This document shows positions 37,399 through 46,431 of a stretch of DNA of 64,000 nucleotides, piece after piece. The notes beneath the pieces were generated by a model, which did no database searches, was not told the DNA's origin, and saw nothing but the letters and a program-made list of their open reading frames with translations. The stretch spans positions 682,001 to 746,000 of the forward strand of contig NZ_JACYFR010000002.1 in assembly GCF_014837175.1 (NCBI RefSeq), read 5' to 3'. Numbering within the stretch: position 1 is the first letter of the stretch; every line of letters starts with the position of its first letter. Position numbers and translations under genes: made by a program. Source of the stretch: Cellulomonas sp. JH27-2 (lineage in GTDB: Bacteria > Actinomycetota > Actinomycetes > Actinomycetales > Cellulomonadaceae).

Positions 37399-38304
37399 CT
37401 ACGACCCGACGGCGGTCGTCGCCGCGTTCGGCTCGAGGACGTTCGTGATCAGTAGGATCGCCACGAGCGCCGCCAGGCCCAGCCGGTACCAGACGAACGG
37501 CTTGTAGCTGAAGGTCGAGACGATCTTCAGGAACACGATGATCACCAGGTAGCCGACGAAGAACGCGACGAGCGTGGCGATCAACGTGGCGCCGAAGCTG
37601 GGCGTCCCCGCCTTGCCGAACTCGTCGACGCTCTTGGCGAGCTGGAACAGCCCGGACCCGAACACCGCGGGGATGGCCAGCAGGAACGAGTACCGCGCCG
37701 CCGCCTCGCGGGTGTAGCCCATCAGCAGGCCGCCGGTGATGGTGCCGCCGGAGCGTGACACGCCGGGGATCAGCGCGAGCGCCTGCCAGCCGCCGAACTG
37801 CAGCGCGTCGCGGCCCTCCAGCTCCTCGAGCGTGCGCCGCTTGGCCCCCACCTTGTCCGCCCAACCCAGGAACAGGCCGAACCCGGCCAGCATGAGCGCG
37901 ACGATCCACAGGTTGCGGAACGTGCTCTCGATGGCGTCCTGGAAGAGCAGGCCCAGCACGACGATGGGCAGCGAGCCGATCGCGATGTACCAGGCCATGA
38001 GCGCGTCGTGGTCGCGCGCCTCGCCCGGCGGCATGCCCGCGCGGGAACGCCAGTCCGTGCCGTAGGCGCCGCGCAGCGCGTGCCACCACGCAGCCACGAT
38101 CCGCACGATGTCGCGGCGGAAGTACAGGATCACCGCGGTCTCGGTACCGAGCTGCGTGATCGCGGTGAACGCGGCACCGGGGTCGGCGCTGCCGATCAGC
38201 TCGCCCACGATGCGCAGGTGCGCGCTGGACGAGACCGGCAGGAACTCGGTCAGTCCCTGCACCAGCCCCAGGAGGATCGCTTCGCCCACACCCATGCCGC
38301 TCAC
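37399..38304 (-). CDS. uppP: Undecaprenyl-diphosphatase
   Basis: Removes a phosphate from undecaprenyl diphosphate to recycle the peptidoglycan lipid carrier; also known as BacA. The 301-aa polytopic protein has the two active-site segments [14 protein letters not shown] and [11 protein letters not shown], the latter with the catalytic Arg/Ser. The GTG at 38304 is preferred because TAGGGT lies 8 nt upstream; an ATG at 38295 is the alternative. It is divergent from the aldo/keto reductase, with both -10 boxes in a 102-bp spacer. Confidence 0.94.
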   Translation of the reverse strand: MSGMGVGEAILLGLVQGLTEFLPVSSSAHLRIVGELIGSADPGAAFTAITQLGTETAVILYFRRDIVRIVAAWWHALRGAYGTDWRSRAGMPPGEARDHDALMAWYIAIGSLPIVVLGLLFQDAIESTFRNLWIVALMLAGFGLFLGWADKVGAKRRTLEELEGRDALQFGGWQALALIPGVSRSGGTITGGLLMGYTREAAARYSFLLAIPAVFGSGLFQLAKSVDEFGKAGTPSFGATLIATLVAFFVGYLVIIVFLKIVSTFSYKPFVWYRLGLAALVAILLITNVLEPNAATTAVGS

Positions 38305-38312
38305 GAGCCGCA

Positions 38313-38318
38313 ACCCTA
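38313..38318 (-). promoter_or_regulatory. -10 box of uppP (leaderless)
   Basis: TAGGGT on the minus strand, 8 nt before the GTG at 38304. Confidence 0.5.
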
Positions 38319-38392
38319 GCCGGACACCCTTCCCACGTCCGGCAGACGCGTGGCCTGCGGGGTGGTGATCCGGTGAAGGCCTGACGGCGGTC

Positions 38393-38398
38393 TAGGGT
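38393..38398 (+). promoter_or_regulatory. -10 box of aldo/keto reductase (leaderless)
   Basis: TAGGGT, 8 nt before the ATG at 38407. Confidence 0.5.
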
Positions 38399-38406
38399 TG
38401 CCGATC

Positions 38407-39369
38407 ATGGAGCACCGCCACCTGGGACGCACGGGACTGCGCGTGTCGCGGCTGGGGCTGGGCACCATGACCTGGAGCCGGGACACCGACGAGCACGAGG
38501 CCACCGAGCAGCTGCGCGACTTCGTCGACGCGGGCGGGACGCTGGTGGACACCTCGGCGTCGTACGCCGACGGCGGCGCGGAGGAGCTCCTCGGCAGCCT
38601 GCTGGGCGACGTCGTGGAGCGCGACGAGCTGGTGCTGTGCACCAAGGCGGGCGTGCGCCGCACCGGCGAACGCGCTGTCGTCGACGGGTCCCGCGGCGCC
38701 CTGATGGCCTCCCTCGACGCGTCCCTGCGCCGGCTCGGCACCGACCACGTGGACCTGTTCCTGGTGCAGACGCCGGACCCGCGCACCCCGCTCGAGGAGA
38801 CCGCGTCCGCGCTGCGGCTGGCCGTCAGCAGCGGCCGTGCCCGCTACGTCGGGCTCGCCAACCACGCGGGCTGGCAGGTGGCACGCGTCGCGAGCCTGCT
38901 CGAGCACGACCCCGGGCTCGCCGCGGTGGAGGCGGAGTACTCGTTGCTGCAGCGCGGCGTCGAGCGCGAGGTCGTCCCCGCGGCTCAGGCGCTCGGGGCC
39001 GGGATCCTCGCGTGGTCGCCGCTGGGGCGCGGGGTCCTGACCGGCAAGTACCGCCGGACCATCCCCGCCGACTCCCGCGCGGCATCACCGCACCTGGCCG
39101 GCTTCGTCGAGCCGTACCTGGGCGCGGACAGCGCGGCGGTCGTCGACGCACTGGCGACGGCCGCGCACGGGTTGGACCGCGCACCTCTCGAGGTCGCCCT
39201 GGAGTGGCTCACGTGGCGTCCGGGGGTGGCCGCGGCCATCGTCGGCGCACGGACGGCGGACCAGCTCCGGGGCTCCCTGCAGGCGCTCGACCTGGACCTC
39301 CCGCCGGAGCTGAGGGGAGCGCTCGACGACATCACCGCACCGGTGCTCGGCTACCCCGAACGATTCTGA
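38407..39369 (+). CDS. Aldo/keto reductase
   Basis: 320-aa NADPH-dependent TIM-barrel oxidoreductase. It starts MEHRHLGRTGLRVSRLGLGTM and has the catalytic Asp and Tyr in VDTSASYADGGAEE and the Lys in LCTKAG. The usual catalytic His after DLxxxH is replaced by Gln in LFLVQTPDP, as in some actinobacterial relatives, so its reductase activity may differ. Cofactor-binding IVGARTADQL is near the end. It shares a hairpin over its stop with the convergent gene. Confidence 0.9.
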   Translation: MEHRHLGRTGLRVSRLGLGTMTWSRDTDEHEATEQLRDFVDAGGTLVDTSASYADGGAEELLGSLLGDVVERDELVLCTKAGVRRTGERAVVDGSRGALMASLDASLRRLGTDHVDLFLVQTPDPRTPLEETASALRLAVSSGRARYVGLANHAGWQVARVASLLEHDPGLAAVEAEYSLLQRGVEREVVPAAQALGAGILAWSPLGRGVLTGKYRRTIPADSRAASPHLAGFVEPYLGADSAAVVDALATAAHGLDRAPLEVALEWLTWRPGVAAAIVGARTADQLRGSLQALDLDLPPELRGALDDITAPVLGYPERF

Positions 39370-39386
39370 GGGCGCTGCCCCCTCAG
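39366..39386. terminator. Bidirectional hairpin over convergent stops
   Basis: CTGAGGG (39366-39372) pairs with CCCTCAG (39380-39386) around a 7-nt loop. The arms contain both stop codons: the TGA of the reductase and the TGA of the acidic protein. Confidence 0.55.
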
Positions 39387-39685
39387 GCGTGCTCGGCGCT
39401 CGCCTCGTCGACGTCGGCGCCGTCCTCGAACGCGTCGTCGCCGTCAGGGCCCCACTCGTCGTCGTCCTCGTCGTCCTCGTCGTCCTCCTCCGCGAGGTAG
39501 AACGGCAGCGCCTCCCCGTGGGCCGTGCCCAGCGCCTCGTCGTACACCTCGAAGGCGTCGGCGAGCACGTCGTAGGCGTCGTCGACGGCCGGGTCGTCGT
39601 CGTCGTGCTTGGCGACGACAGCGTTGTAGTGGGCCTCGAGGGAAGCGATCAGGCGGTCCAGCGCGGCACGCGGGTCGACGGTCAT
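39383..39685 (-). CDS. Small acidic protein of unknown function
   Basis: 100 aa. It starts MTVDPRAALDRLIASLEAHYNAVV and becomes very acidic, with EEDDEDDEDDDE near residue 75. A helical N-terminal half suggests a small binding domain; no function is assigned. The ATG at 39685 has TACGGT exactly 6 nt upstream, which supports a real gene despite the low complexity. Confidence 0.75.
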   Translation of the reverse strand: MTVDPRAALDRLIASLEAHYNAVVAKHDDDDPAVDDAYDVLADAFEVYDEALGTAHGEALPFYLAEEDDEDDEDDDEWGPDGDDAFEDGADVDEASAEHA

Positions 39686-39691
39686 GCCATG

Positions 39692-39697
39692 ACCGTA
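39692..39697 (-). promoter_or_regulatory. -10 box of acidic protein (leaderless)
   Basis: TACGGT on the minus strand, 6 nt before the ATG. Confidence 0.5.
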
Positions 39698-39763
39698 GCG
39701 CCGCACAGGGCACAATGGCAGCGCGATAGGTCGATCGACGCCGGTGACAGGACGGGGTGAGCG

Positions 39764-40009
39764 ATGGCAATCGGACAGACAGGCACGAAGCGCAAGGACT
39801 GGGTGGCCGTCGGAGGCCAGTACGAGTACCGCGTGGTGACCATCCCGCGGTCCACCAGCAGGGGCGATGCCCGCCGCATGCTCACCGAGCAGGCCGAGTA
39901 CGGGCGCTGGGAGCTGGCCCGCTCCGTCATCTACGTGGGCGGCGAGCGCAAGGTGTGGCTGCGACGCAAGGTGCTGCGGGTGCGCAGCACGCTGGCCGAG
40001 ACGACCTGA
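39764..40009 (+). CDS. DUF5703 family protein
   Basis: 81 aa, matching the small actinobacterial DUF5703 proteins: YEYRVVTIPRSTSR, then a helix (RRMLTEQAEYGRWELARSVI) and a final basic strand RKVWLRRKVLR. Function unknown. The ATG at 39764 has a GGGG-rich site upstream. The usual neighbour of this family is an M20 peptidase, which is present, convergent, 12 bp away. Confidence 0.82.
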   Translation: MAIGQTGTKRKDWVAVGGQYEYRVVTIPRSTSRGDARRMLTEQAEYGRWELARSVIYVGGERKVWLRRKVLRVRSTLAETT

Positions 40010-40021
40010 CGCCGGACCCGC

Positions 40022-41353
40022 TCAGCAGGTCGCCAGCAGGCGGTCGAGCACGCGGGTCCCGAAGCGCAGCGCGTCAGTGGGCACGCGCTCGTCGACGCCG
40101 TGGAACATCCCGGCGAAGTCGAGGTCCGGGGTGAGCCGCAGGGGTGCGAACCCGTACCCGGTGATGCCGAGGCGTGCGAGCGACTTGTTGTCGGTGCCGC
40201 CGGACAGCGTGTACGGCAGGACGGTCGCCTCGGGGTCCTCGGCCAGCAGCGCGTCGGTCATCGCGTCCACGAGCGCACCCGTGTGGGGCGCCTCGAGGCC
40301 GATGTCGTGATGGATGCGCTCGATACGCACGTGCTCGCCGGCCAGCTCGGCGACCTTCGCGACGAACTCGTCCTCGCGGCCCGGCAGGAACCGCCCGTCG
40401 ATCGTCCCCTCGGCGCTGCCGGGGATGACGTTCGCCTTGTAGCCCGACGTGAGCTGCGTGGGGTTCGTCGTGTGCCGCAGCGTGGCGCCGACGAAGCGCT
40501 GCGCGGGACCCAGCGCCTGGACCAGCCGGTCGATCCCGTCGGGGTCCTGCGGATCGAACGGCAGGCCCGTGAGCTGCGCGACGCCTTCCAGCAACGCGTG
40601 GACCGTGGGCGTCAGATCCAGCGGCCACGGGTGCCGGCCGATGCGTGCCACGGCGTCGGCCAGGTGCGTCACGGCGTTGTCCCGGTTCACCTGGCTGCCG
40701 TGCCCGGCGCGCCCGTCGGCGATCAGGCGCATCCAGGACAGACCCTTCTCGGCGGTCTGCAGCAGGTACGCGCGGCGTCCGGCGATCTCGACGGAGAACC
40801 CGCCGACCTCGCTGATCGCCTCGGTGGCACCCTCGAACAGCTCCGGCCGGTTGTCGACGGCCCAGCGTGCGCCGTACGTGCCGCCCGCCTCCTCGTCGGC
40901 GAACATCGCGACGACGACGTCCCGCGCCGGCTTGCGCCCCTCGCGCGCCATCTGCCGCACGACCGACAGGATCATCGCGTCCATGTCCTTCATGTCCACG
41001 GCGCCGCGACCCCAGATCAGCCCGTCGCGCTCCTCGGCACCGAAGGGGTCGACACTCCAGTCGTCGGCGCGGGCGGGCACGACGTCCAGGTGCCCGTGCA
41101 GAACCAGCGCAGGCCGCGAGCTGTCCGCACCCTCGAGCCGCGTCACCACGCTGGCGCGACCGGGCGAGCTCTCGAAGATCTCCGTGTCCAGCCCGACGTC
41201 CGACAGCAGCCCCGCGACGTGCTCGGCCGCCCCACGCTCCCCCGGCCCTTCGTTGTCGCCGTAGTTCGACGTGTCGAACCGGATCAGGTCACGGCAGATG
41301 TCGACGACCTCGTCGGCGGCGGACAGGTGAGCGGGCTGCGGCGCGGCGGGCAT
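40022..41353 (-). CDS. M20 family metallopeptidase
   Basis: 443-aa zinc-dependent carboxypeptidase/dipeptidase. Metal ligands are seen in LVLHGHLDVVPA (His, Asp), IWGRGAVDMKDMDA (Asp) and MFADEEAGGTYGA (Glu-Glu), and the dimerisation domain carries RAGHGS. The last His ligand is expected in the GGTDNK segment region. Substrate unknown. The ATG at 41353 has TAGCGT 7 nt upstream; a longer frame to 41434 has no support. Confidence 0.9.
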   Translation of the reverse strand: MPAAPQPAHLSAADEVVDICRDLIRFDTSNYGDNEGPGERGAAEHVAGLLSDVGLDTEIFESSPGRASVVTRLEGADSSRPALVLHGHLDVVPARADDWSVDPFGAEERDGLIWGRGAVDMKDMDAMILSVVRQMAREGRKPARDVVVAMFADEEAGGTYGARWAVDNRPELFEGATEAISEVGGFSVEIAGRRAYLLQTAEKGLSWMRLIADGRAGHGSQVNRDNAVTHLADAVARIGRHPWPLDLTPTVHALLEGVAQLTGLPFDPQDPDGIDRLVQALGPAQRFVGATLRHTTNPTQLTSGYKANVIPGSAEGTIDGRFLPGREDEFVAKVAELAGEHVRIERIHHDIGLEAPHTGALVDAMTDALLAEDPEATVLPYTLSGGTDNKSLARLGITGYGFAPLRLTPDLDFAGMFHGVDERVPTDALRFGTRVLDRLLATC

Positions 41354-41360
41354 GGGACAG

Positions 41361-41366
41361 ACGCTA
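41361..41366 (-). promoter_or_regulatory. -10 box of M20 peptidase (leaderless)
   Basis: TAGCGT on the minus strand, 7 nt before the ATG at 41353. Confidence 0.45.
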
Positions 41367-41434
41367 CCGGGCAGCCGATGCAGACGGCGGGCGTCCGGTC
41401 CACCTGTCGACGCGACGTCCACGCCCTGGGACAC

Positions 41435-41545
41435 CTACGCCGCGTCGAGGCCGTGAGCCCCCGGAAAGCGGGCCATCTGCAGGTCGCGGCCCATGTCCTG
41501 GTTCACACAAATCACCCGCTCGCGACGCTCGTACAGGCGCCCCAC
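41435..41545 (-). pseudogene. Possible C-terminal gene remnant beside the IS
   Basis: A short minus-strand frame ending at 41435 reads RLYERRERVICVNQDMGRDL and continues to a stop, with ordinary codon use and protein-like composition. It loses sense at the IS-like sequence around 41545. It may be the 3' end of a gene cut by the insertion, but no family is recognised. Confidence 0.22.
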
Positions 41546-41568
41546 GCTTCTCGTGGCACGCCATCTAG

Positions 41569-42493
41569 CGGTTTCGGGTGTTCTCTGACGAGCAGTGGGC
41601 GCGGGTCGAGCCGTTGCTGCCCTCGAACGAGGGGCGCCGGGGTCATCCATTCGGGGATAACCTGCGGGTGGTCGAGGGCATCGCTTACCTGTATCGGACC
41701 GGGGTCGCGTGGCGCGACCTGCCGCGTGAACAGTTCGGTCCCAGGCAGACGGTCTGGAAGCGTCACCGCCGCTAAGCCGGCGACGGGACCTGGGATCGGG
41801 TGCTGGCCCAGCTGCTGGCGCAGGCCGACGCGGCCGGGCAGGTGGACTGGACGGTGTCGGTGGACGCCACGATCGCGCGCGCCACCAGCACGCGACGAAC
41901 ACCACGCACCCTGAGCAGGACACAGGGGGCGGGGTCGAATCACAGGAATCTGCCGCTCGTCGAGTGTGAACCTCCAGGTCACGGCATCGGACGTTCGCGT
42001 GGTGGGCTGACTACCAAGATCCACGCCGAGGTCGACGGCATGAGTCGACCGCTGGCCGCGGTGATCACCGGTGGACAACGCAACGACGGTGTCATGCTGG
42101 CCGACGTCCTGGCCGACATCCGCGTCCCACGCCTGGGCGCGGGACGCCCCCGCACCCGACCCGACGCCGTCGTGGCCGATGAGGCCTACTCGGCCGGCTC
42201 CTACCGGCGCGTGTTGCGGGGACGCGGCATCAAAGCCGTGATCCCCGAGAAGTCCGACACGATCGCCGCCCGCAAGAGACGCGGCTCACGCGGCGGACGG
42301 CCACCCAAGCTCGATACCGAGGCCTACCGAGGTCTACCGAGGCCGCAACGTCGTCGAACGCCACTTCGCGTTGATCAAGCAATGGCGAGCACTGGCCACC
42401 CGCTACGACAAGCTCGCCATCACCTACCGAGCCGCGGTCGTCCTCGCCGCCTGCATCACCTGGTCTCGGATCTGGACTCGCCCTGGAAGGTGA
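41569..42493 (+). pseudogene. IS5-family transposase, inactivated
   Basis: The frame RFRVFSDEQWARVEPLLPS to RGSRGGRPPKLDTEAY is a clear IS5-family DDE transposase of about 285 aa. It is broken in three ways: the expected start codon before RFRV reads ATC-TAG; an in-frame TAA at 41773-41775 replaces the codon after WKRHRR; and a 10-bp tandem duplication (CTACCGAGG copies at 42324 and 42334) shifts the frame. The catalytic Asp in VDWTVSVDATI and Asp in VVADEAYS are on one side of the shift, the Glu in RNVVERHFALIKQW on the other. No terminal inverted repeats were identified. Confidence 0.85.
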
Positions 42494-42559
42494 GCATCCG
42501 CACGGTTTGAAGCCGTAGGACTGCGGCCAGCAGGCGCTGCGTCATCGATGCCGCAGTGC

Positions 42560-43069
42560 TCAGAGTCGACGAAACATCACGTGCAGCCCCACGAGCCCGT
42601 GCGTCGGGTGCTCGAACGCCTCGGGGACCGTCGCGAGGATGTCGAAGCCGAGGGACCGCCATAGGCGCACTGCTCGCTCGTTGGTCTCAACGACGGCGTT
42701 GAACTGCATCGATCGGTAGCCATCGGAGCGAGCCGCGGCGAGCACCGCCTCGCCGAGCAAGCGCCCGATCCCTCGCCCGGCGCCGGCAGACCCGACGACG
42801 AAACTGGCGTTCGCGACGTGTGCGCCGGCCCCGGGATGGTTGGGTAGGTACTTGGCCGTCCCGAGGACCGTGCGGACGTCATCCGTGGTGCTCACCGCGA
42901 CCAGGACACGCGCTCCGGCCGCTCCCAACCAGGCACGGCGCGCGTCGTCCTCCGTGATGTCGCGGGGGTACGTGTACGTCTCGCCGGCACGAAAAGCAGG
43001 TTCGAGCGACTGCCAGATGCCCGGCCAGTCGGCGTCGGCGGCTTGGCGGATCTCGATCACGTCGCGCAT
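42560..43069 (-). CDS. GNAT family N-acetyltransferase
   Basis: 169 aa. The acetyl-CoA-binding motif GSAGAGRGIGRLLGEAVL is at about residues 92-109, followed by MQFNAVVETNERAVRLWRSLGF, a typical GNAT motif B. Substrate unknown; overall it resembles the broad group that includes stress and antibiotic acetyltransferases. Base composition appears less GC-rich than its neighbours, and it lies beside the dead transposase, so it may be acquired. The ATG at 43069 has TACGCT 7 nt upstream. Confidence 0.88.
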   Translation of the reverse strand: MRDVIEIRQAADADWPGIWQSLEPAFRAGETYTYPRDITEDDARRAWLGAAGARVLVAVSTTDDVRTVLGTAKYLPNHPGAGAHVANASFVVGSAGAGRGIGRLLGEAVLAAARSDGYRSMQFNAVVETNERAVRLWRSLGFDILATVPEAFEHPTHGLVGLHVMFRRL

Positions 43070-43076
43070 GCCGTCG

Positions 43077-43082
43077 AGCGTA
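43077..43082 (-). promoter_or_regulatory. -10 box of GNAT gene (leaderless)
   Basis: TACGCT on the minus strand, 7 nt before the ATG. Confidence 0.45.
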
Positions 43083-43154
43083 CGGGCAACTCCTGGCGGC
43101 GGACGCACAGCCTGATCCTGCGTAACGCCTCACCTGAACTATGGGAGAAACGCC

Positions 43155-45227
43155 CTAGATACGCCTCTCATCGCGGAGGCCGCGACGAGCGAGCAGCGGG
43201 GCGATCTGCGGGTCGCGGCCGCGCAGGTCGCGGAACGCGGCCATCGGGTCCATCGAGCCGCCGCGCGAGAGCACCGCGGCCCGGAACCGGTCGCCGCTGG
43301 CGCGCGTCAGACCGCCGTTCTCCTCGAACCACGTCACGGTGTCGGCGTCGAGCACCTCCGACCAGATGTAGGAGTAGTACGCGGCGGCGTACCCACCGCC
43401 GAACACGTGGTTGAAGTAGGTGGTCCGGTACCGCGGCGGGACCTGGGCCAGCGCGACGCCGGCGGCCTCGAGCGACGCGGCCTCGAACGCGGTCACCTGG
43501 TCCGGGTCGGTGGGGACGTCCTGCGGGTCCAGGCGGTACCACGCCTGGTCGAGCAGGGCGGCGGCCAGGTACTCGGTCGTCGCGAAGCCCTCGCCGTCCT
43601 GGCGGGCCGCGAGCAGGGTCTCGGCCCACTCCCGGGGCATCGGGTCGCCGGTCTCGTGGTGGCGCGCGTACGCCTGCAGGATCGTCGGCTCCCAGGCCCA
43701 CATCTCGTTGACCTGCGACGGGTACTCGACGAAGTCCCGCGGCACCTGCGTGCCCGACTGCGACGGGTAGCGGACGTCCGAGAACAGCCCGTGCAAGGCG
43801 TGACCGAACTCGTGGAAGAGCGTGATGACCTCGTCCCAGGTCAGCAGCGTCGGCTCGCCGTCGGGCGGCTTGGGCAGGTTGAGGTTGTTGACGACGACCG
43901 GTCGTTCACCCAGCAGGGTGGACTGGTCGACGAGCGTGTTCATCCACGCCCCGCCGCGCTTGCCGGCCCGCGTCCAGAAGTCGCCGAGGAACAGGCCGAG
44001 CCCGCTCCCGTCGGCGTCGAACACCTCGAACACGCGCACGTCCGGGTGGTAGCCGACCAGGTCGTGGCGCTGCGCGAACGTGACGCCGTACAGGGCGTTG
44101 GCGGCACGGAAGACGCCGTCCGCCAGGACGCGGTCCAGCTCGAGGTAGGGGCGCAGCTCGGAATCGTCGAGCGCGCGGCGCTGCGCCCGCACGCGCTCGG
44201 CGTAGAAGGCCCAGTCCCACGGTTCCAGGACGCCGCCGGGGACGTCGCGCTCGAGCGCGGTCGCCAGGTCCCTCGCCTCGTCGCGCGCGTTCGCGACGGC
44301 TGCGGGCGCGAGCCTGGTGAGCAGGTCGACGACCGCGAGCGCGGACCCGGCCGTGGCGTCGCTCGCGACGTAGGCGGCGTGGTGCTCGTAGCCGAGCAGC
44401 TGGGCACGTTCGGCGCGCAGGCGTGCGAGCGCCAGCAGCGTCGGACGTGTGTCGTGGTCGCCGCCGTCGCCGCGCCGGACCGAGGCCGCGAAGATGCGTC
44501 GCCGCAGGTCCCGGTCGCGGGCCATCGCGAGTGCCGACTGCTTGGTGGGGAGCTGGAGCTCGACGAGCCAGCCCGTCAGCCCCCGATCCGCGGCGGCACG
44601 GGCGGCGGCCGCACGGGCGTCGGCGGGGAACCCGTCGAGCTGGTCCTCGTCGGTGACGAGCACGGCCGCGTCGTTCTGCGCGGCGAGCAGATCGCGCCCG
44701 AAGGTCGTCTCGAGCGTGGTGATCTGCGTGTTGAGGTCGCGCAGGCGCTGCTGGTCGGCTGCGTCGAGACCGACGCCCGCCCGCGTGAACGCCGTGCGGG
44801 TGCGATGCAGGAGCCACGCGGTGTCGGGATCCAGCCCGTCGCTGGGCAGCGCCTCCAGCCGCGCGAAGAGGCGCACGTCCAGGTAGATGGCGTCCCGGTG
44901 GGCGGCGAGCAGGGGCGCGACCTCAGCCTCGACGGCCTCGAGCGCGGGCGTCGCGTCGGCGCTGACCTGGTTGAAGAACGCGAGCACCACGCGGTGCAGG
45001 AGGCGGCCCGCGCGTTCCAGGGCGACGAGGGTGTTCTCGACGGTCGCCGGCGCCGGGTCGGTCGCGATCGCCTCGACCTCGGCCCGGTGCTCGGCCATGC
45101 CGGCCAGCAGCGCGGGCGGGTGGTGCTCCTCGCGGATCTGCGCGAAGTCCGGCAGGCCGTACGGCAGCGCGGACGGCGTGGCGAACGGGTTGTCGGCGTC
45201 GAGTGCGTCGGCCATGCGCGCCATCAT
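43155..45227 (-). CDS. M3 family metallopeptidase (Dcp/oligopeptidase type)
   Basis: About 690-aa zinc endopeptidase/dipeptidyl carboxypeptidase, likely cytoplasmic. The zinc site HEFGHALH is at about residues 479-486, with the downstream Glu ligand in VEYPSQVNEMW. Late conserved segments FNHVFGGGYAAAYYSYIWSEVLDADT are intact. The start is uncertain among GTG 45230, ATG 45227 and ATG 45224; a GGAG box favours the ATGs. The stop TAG lies exactly at a CTAG that borders IS-like sequence, so the last residues may not be native. Confidence 0.92.
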   Translation of the reverse strand: MMARMADALDADNPFATPSALPYGLPDFAQIREEHHPPALLAGMAEHRAEVEAIATDPAPATVENTLVALERAGRLLHRVVLAFFNQVSADATPALEAVEAEVAPLLAAHRDAIYLDVRLFARLEALPSDGLDPDTAWLLHRTRTAFTRAGVGLDAADQQRLRDLNTQITTLETTFGRDLLAAQNDAAVLVTDEDQLDGFPADARAAAARAAADRGLTGWLVELQLPTKQSALAMARDRDLRRRIFAASVRRGDGGDHDTRPTLLALARLRAERAQLLGYEHHAAYVASDATAGSALAVVDLLTRLAPAAVANARDEARDLATALERDVPGGVLEPWDWAFYAERVRAQRRALDDSELRPYLELDRVLADGVFRAANALYGVTFAQRHDLVGYHPDVRVFEVFDADGSGLGLFLGDFWTRAGKRGGAWMNTLVDQSTLLGERPVVVNNLNLPKPPDGEPTLLTWDEVITLFHEFGHALHGLFSDVRYPSQSGTQVPRDFVEYPSQVNEMWAWEPTILQAYARHHETGDPMPREWAETLLAARQDGEGFATTEYLAAALLDQAWYRLDPQDVPTDPDQVTAFEAASLEAAGVALAQVPPRYRTTYFNHVFGGGYAAAYYSYIWSEVLDADTVTWFEENGGLTRASGDRFRAAVLSRGGSMDPMAAFRDLRGRDPQIAPLLARRGLRDERRI

Positions 45228-45261
45228 CACGTACTCCGCCCCGGATCGACCGGTGGCACGC

Positions 45262-46380
45262 TCAGCCCAGCACGACCGCCGGGTCCGTCCACCCGTAGCC
45301 GTGGGCCGCGGCGACGGCCTCGTTGGTCAAGGTCCCGGCGTGGGCCGTGAGCCCTCCCGCGAGCGCGGGGTCCGCCGTCAGGGCCGCGCGCCACCCCAGG
45401 TCCGCGAGCGCGGACAGGTAGGGCAGCGTCACGTTGGTCAGGGCGCGGGTGGAGGTCACGGGCACGGCGCCGGGCATGTTGGCGACGCAGTAGAAGAGCG
45501 CGTCGTGGACGCGGAACGTCGGTTCGTCGTGGGTGGTGGGATGGGTCGACTCGAAGCAGCCGCCCTGGTCGACGGCCACGTCGACGAGCACCGAGCCGGG
45601 GCGCATGCGGGCGACGAGCTCGTCGGTCACCAAACGTGGCGCGCGGGCGCCCGGGACGAGCACCGCACCGATGACGACGTCCGCCAGCTCCGCCTCCCTG
45701 GCCAGGGTCCAGGCGTTGGACGCGAGGGTGCGCACGCGCCCGCCGAACGCGACGTCGATCTCGCGCAGTCGCGGCATCGACAGATCGAGCATCGTGACGT
45801 CGGCGCGCATGCCGACGGCGATCTCGGCCGCGTGCCGTCCGACGACGCCCGCGCCGAGGACGACGACACGTGCGGCGTCCACGCCCGGGACACCGCCGAG
45901 CAGGACCCCGGCGCCACCCTCGTTGCGCATCAGGTGGTAGGCGGCGACCTGGGTGGACAGGCGGCCGGCGACCTCGCTCATCGGAGCGAGCAGGGGCAAC
46001 GAGCCGTCGGCGGAGCGCACCGTCTCGTACGCGATCGCGGTGGTGCCGGCGGCCAGGATCGCGTCGGTCGTCGCCCGGTCGGCGGCCAGGTGCAGGTAGG
46101 TGAACAGCACCTGGTCGGCGCGCAGCAACGCGTGCTCCGGGCCGACCGGTTCCTTGACCTTGCAGACGACGTCCGCCTCGCCCCACACCTGCTCGGCGGT
46201 GTCGGCGATGCGCGCGCCGGCCGCCACGTACTCGTCGTCGGCGATCGCGGACCCGAGCCCGGCTCCCGCCTCGACGAGCACGTCGTGTCCCGCCTGCGTC
46301 AGGTGGTGCGCGCCCGCGGGCGTCAGCGCCACGCGGTACTCACGGTTCTTGATCTCGCGCGGGACACCGATGCTCGTCAT
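45262..46380 (-). CDS. ald: Alanine dehydrogenase
   Basis: NAD-dependent interconversion of alanine and pyruvate plus ammonia. The 372-aa product starts MTSIGVPREIKNREYRVALTPAG and has the substrate Lys in VCKVKEP, the catalytic His in LFTYLHLA, the Rossmann VVLGAGVVGRHAAEIA, and VDQGGCFE. The ATG at 46380 is the family start; frames further upstream are in the divergent spacer. It lies 31 bp downstream... of nothing on its own strand and upstream of the M3 peptidase gene, 34 bp away, so the two may be co-transcribed. Confidence 0.94.
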   Translation of the reverse strand: MTSIGVPREIKNREYRVALTPAGAHHLTQAGHDVLVEAGAGLGSAIADDEYVAAGARIADTAEQVWGEADVVCKVKEPVGPEHALLRADQVLFTYLHLAADRATTDAILAAGTTAIAYETVRSADGSLPLLAPMSEVAGRLSTQVAAYHLMRNEGGAGVLLGGVPGVDAARVVVLGAGVVGRHAAEIAVGMRADVTMLDLSMPRLREIDVAFGGRVRTLASNAWTLAREAELADVVIGAVLVPGARAPRLVTDELVARMRPGSVLVDVAVDQGGCFESTHPTTHDEPTFRVHDALFYCVANMPGAVPVTSTRALTNVTLPYLSALADLGWRAALTADPALAGGLTAHAGTLTNEAVAAAHGYGWTDPAVVLG

Positions 46381-46431
46381 GGCCCCAGCATCGCGCCGCG
46401 GCCGCCCGCGCGCCGCCCGACAACCCGCGAC

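Noticed and set aside
41490..42560. A complete IS5 element with terminal inverted repeats and target duplication
   Set aside because: Only the transposase body is clear. The CTAG near 41564 is a decayed start codon, and no matching repeat was found on both sides.
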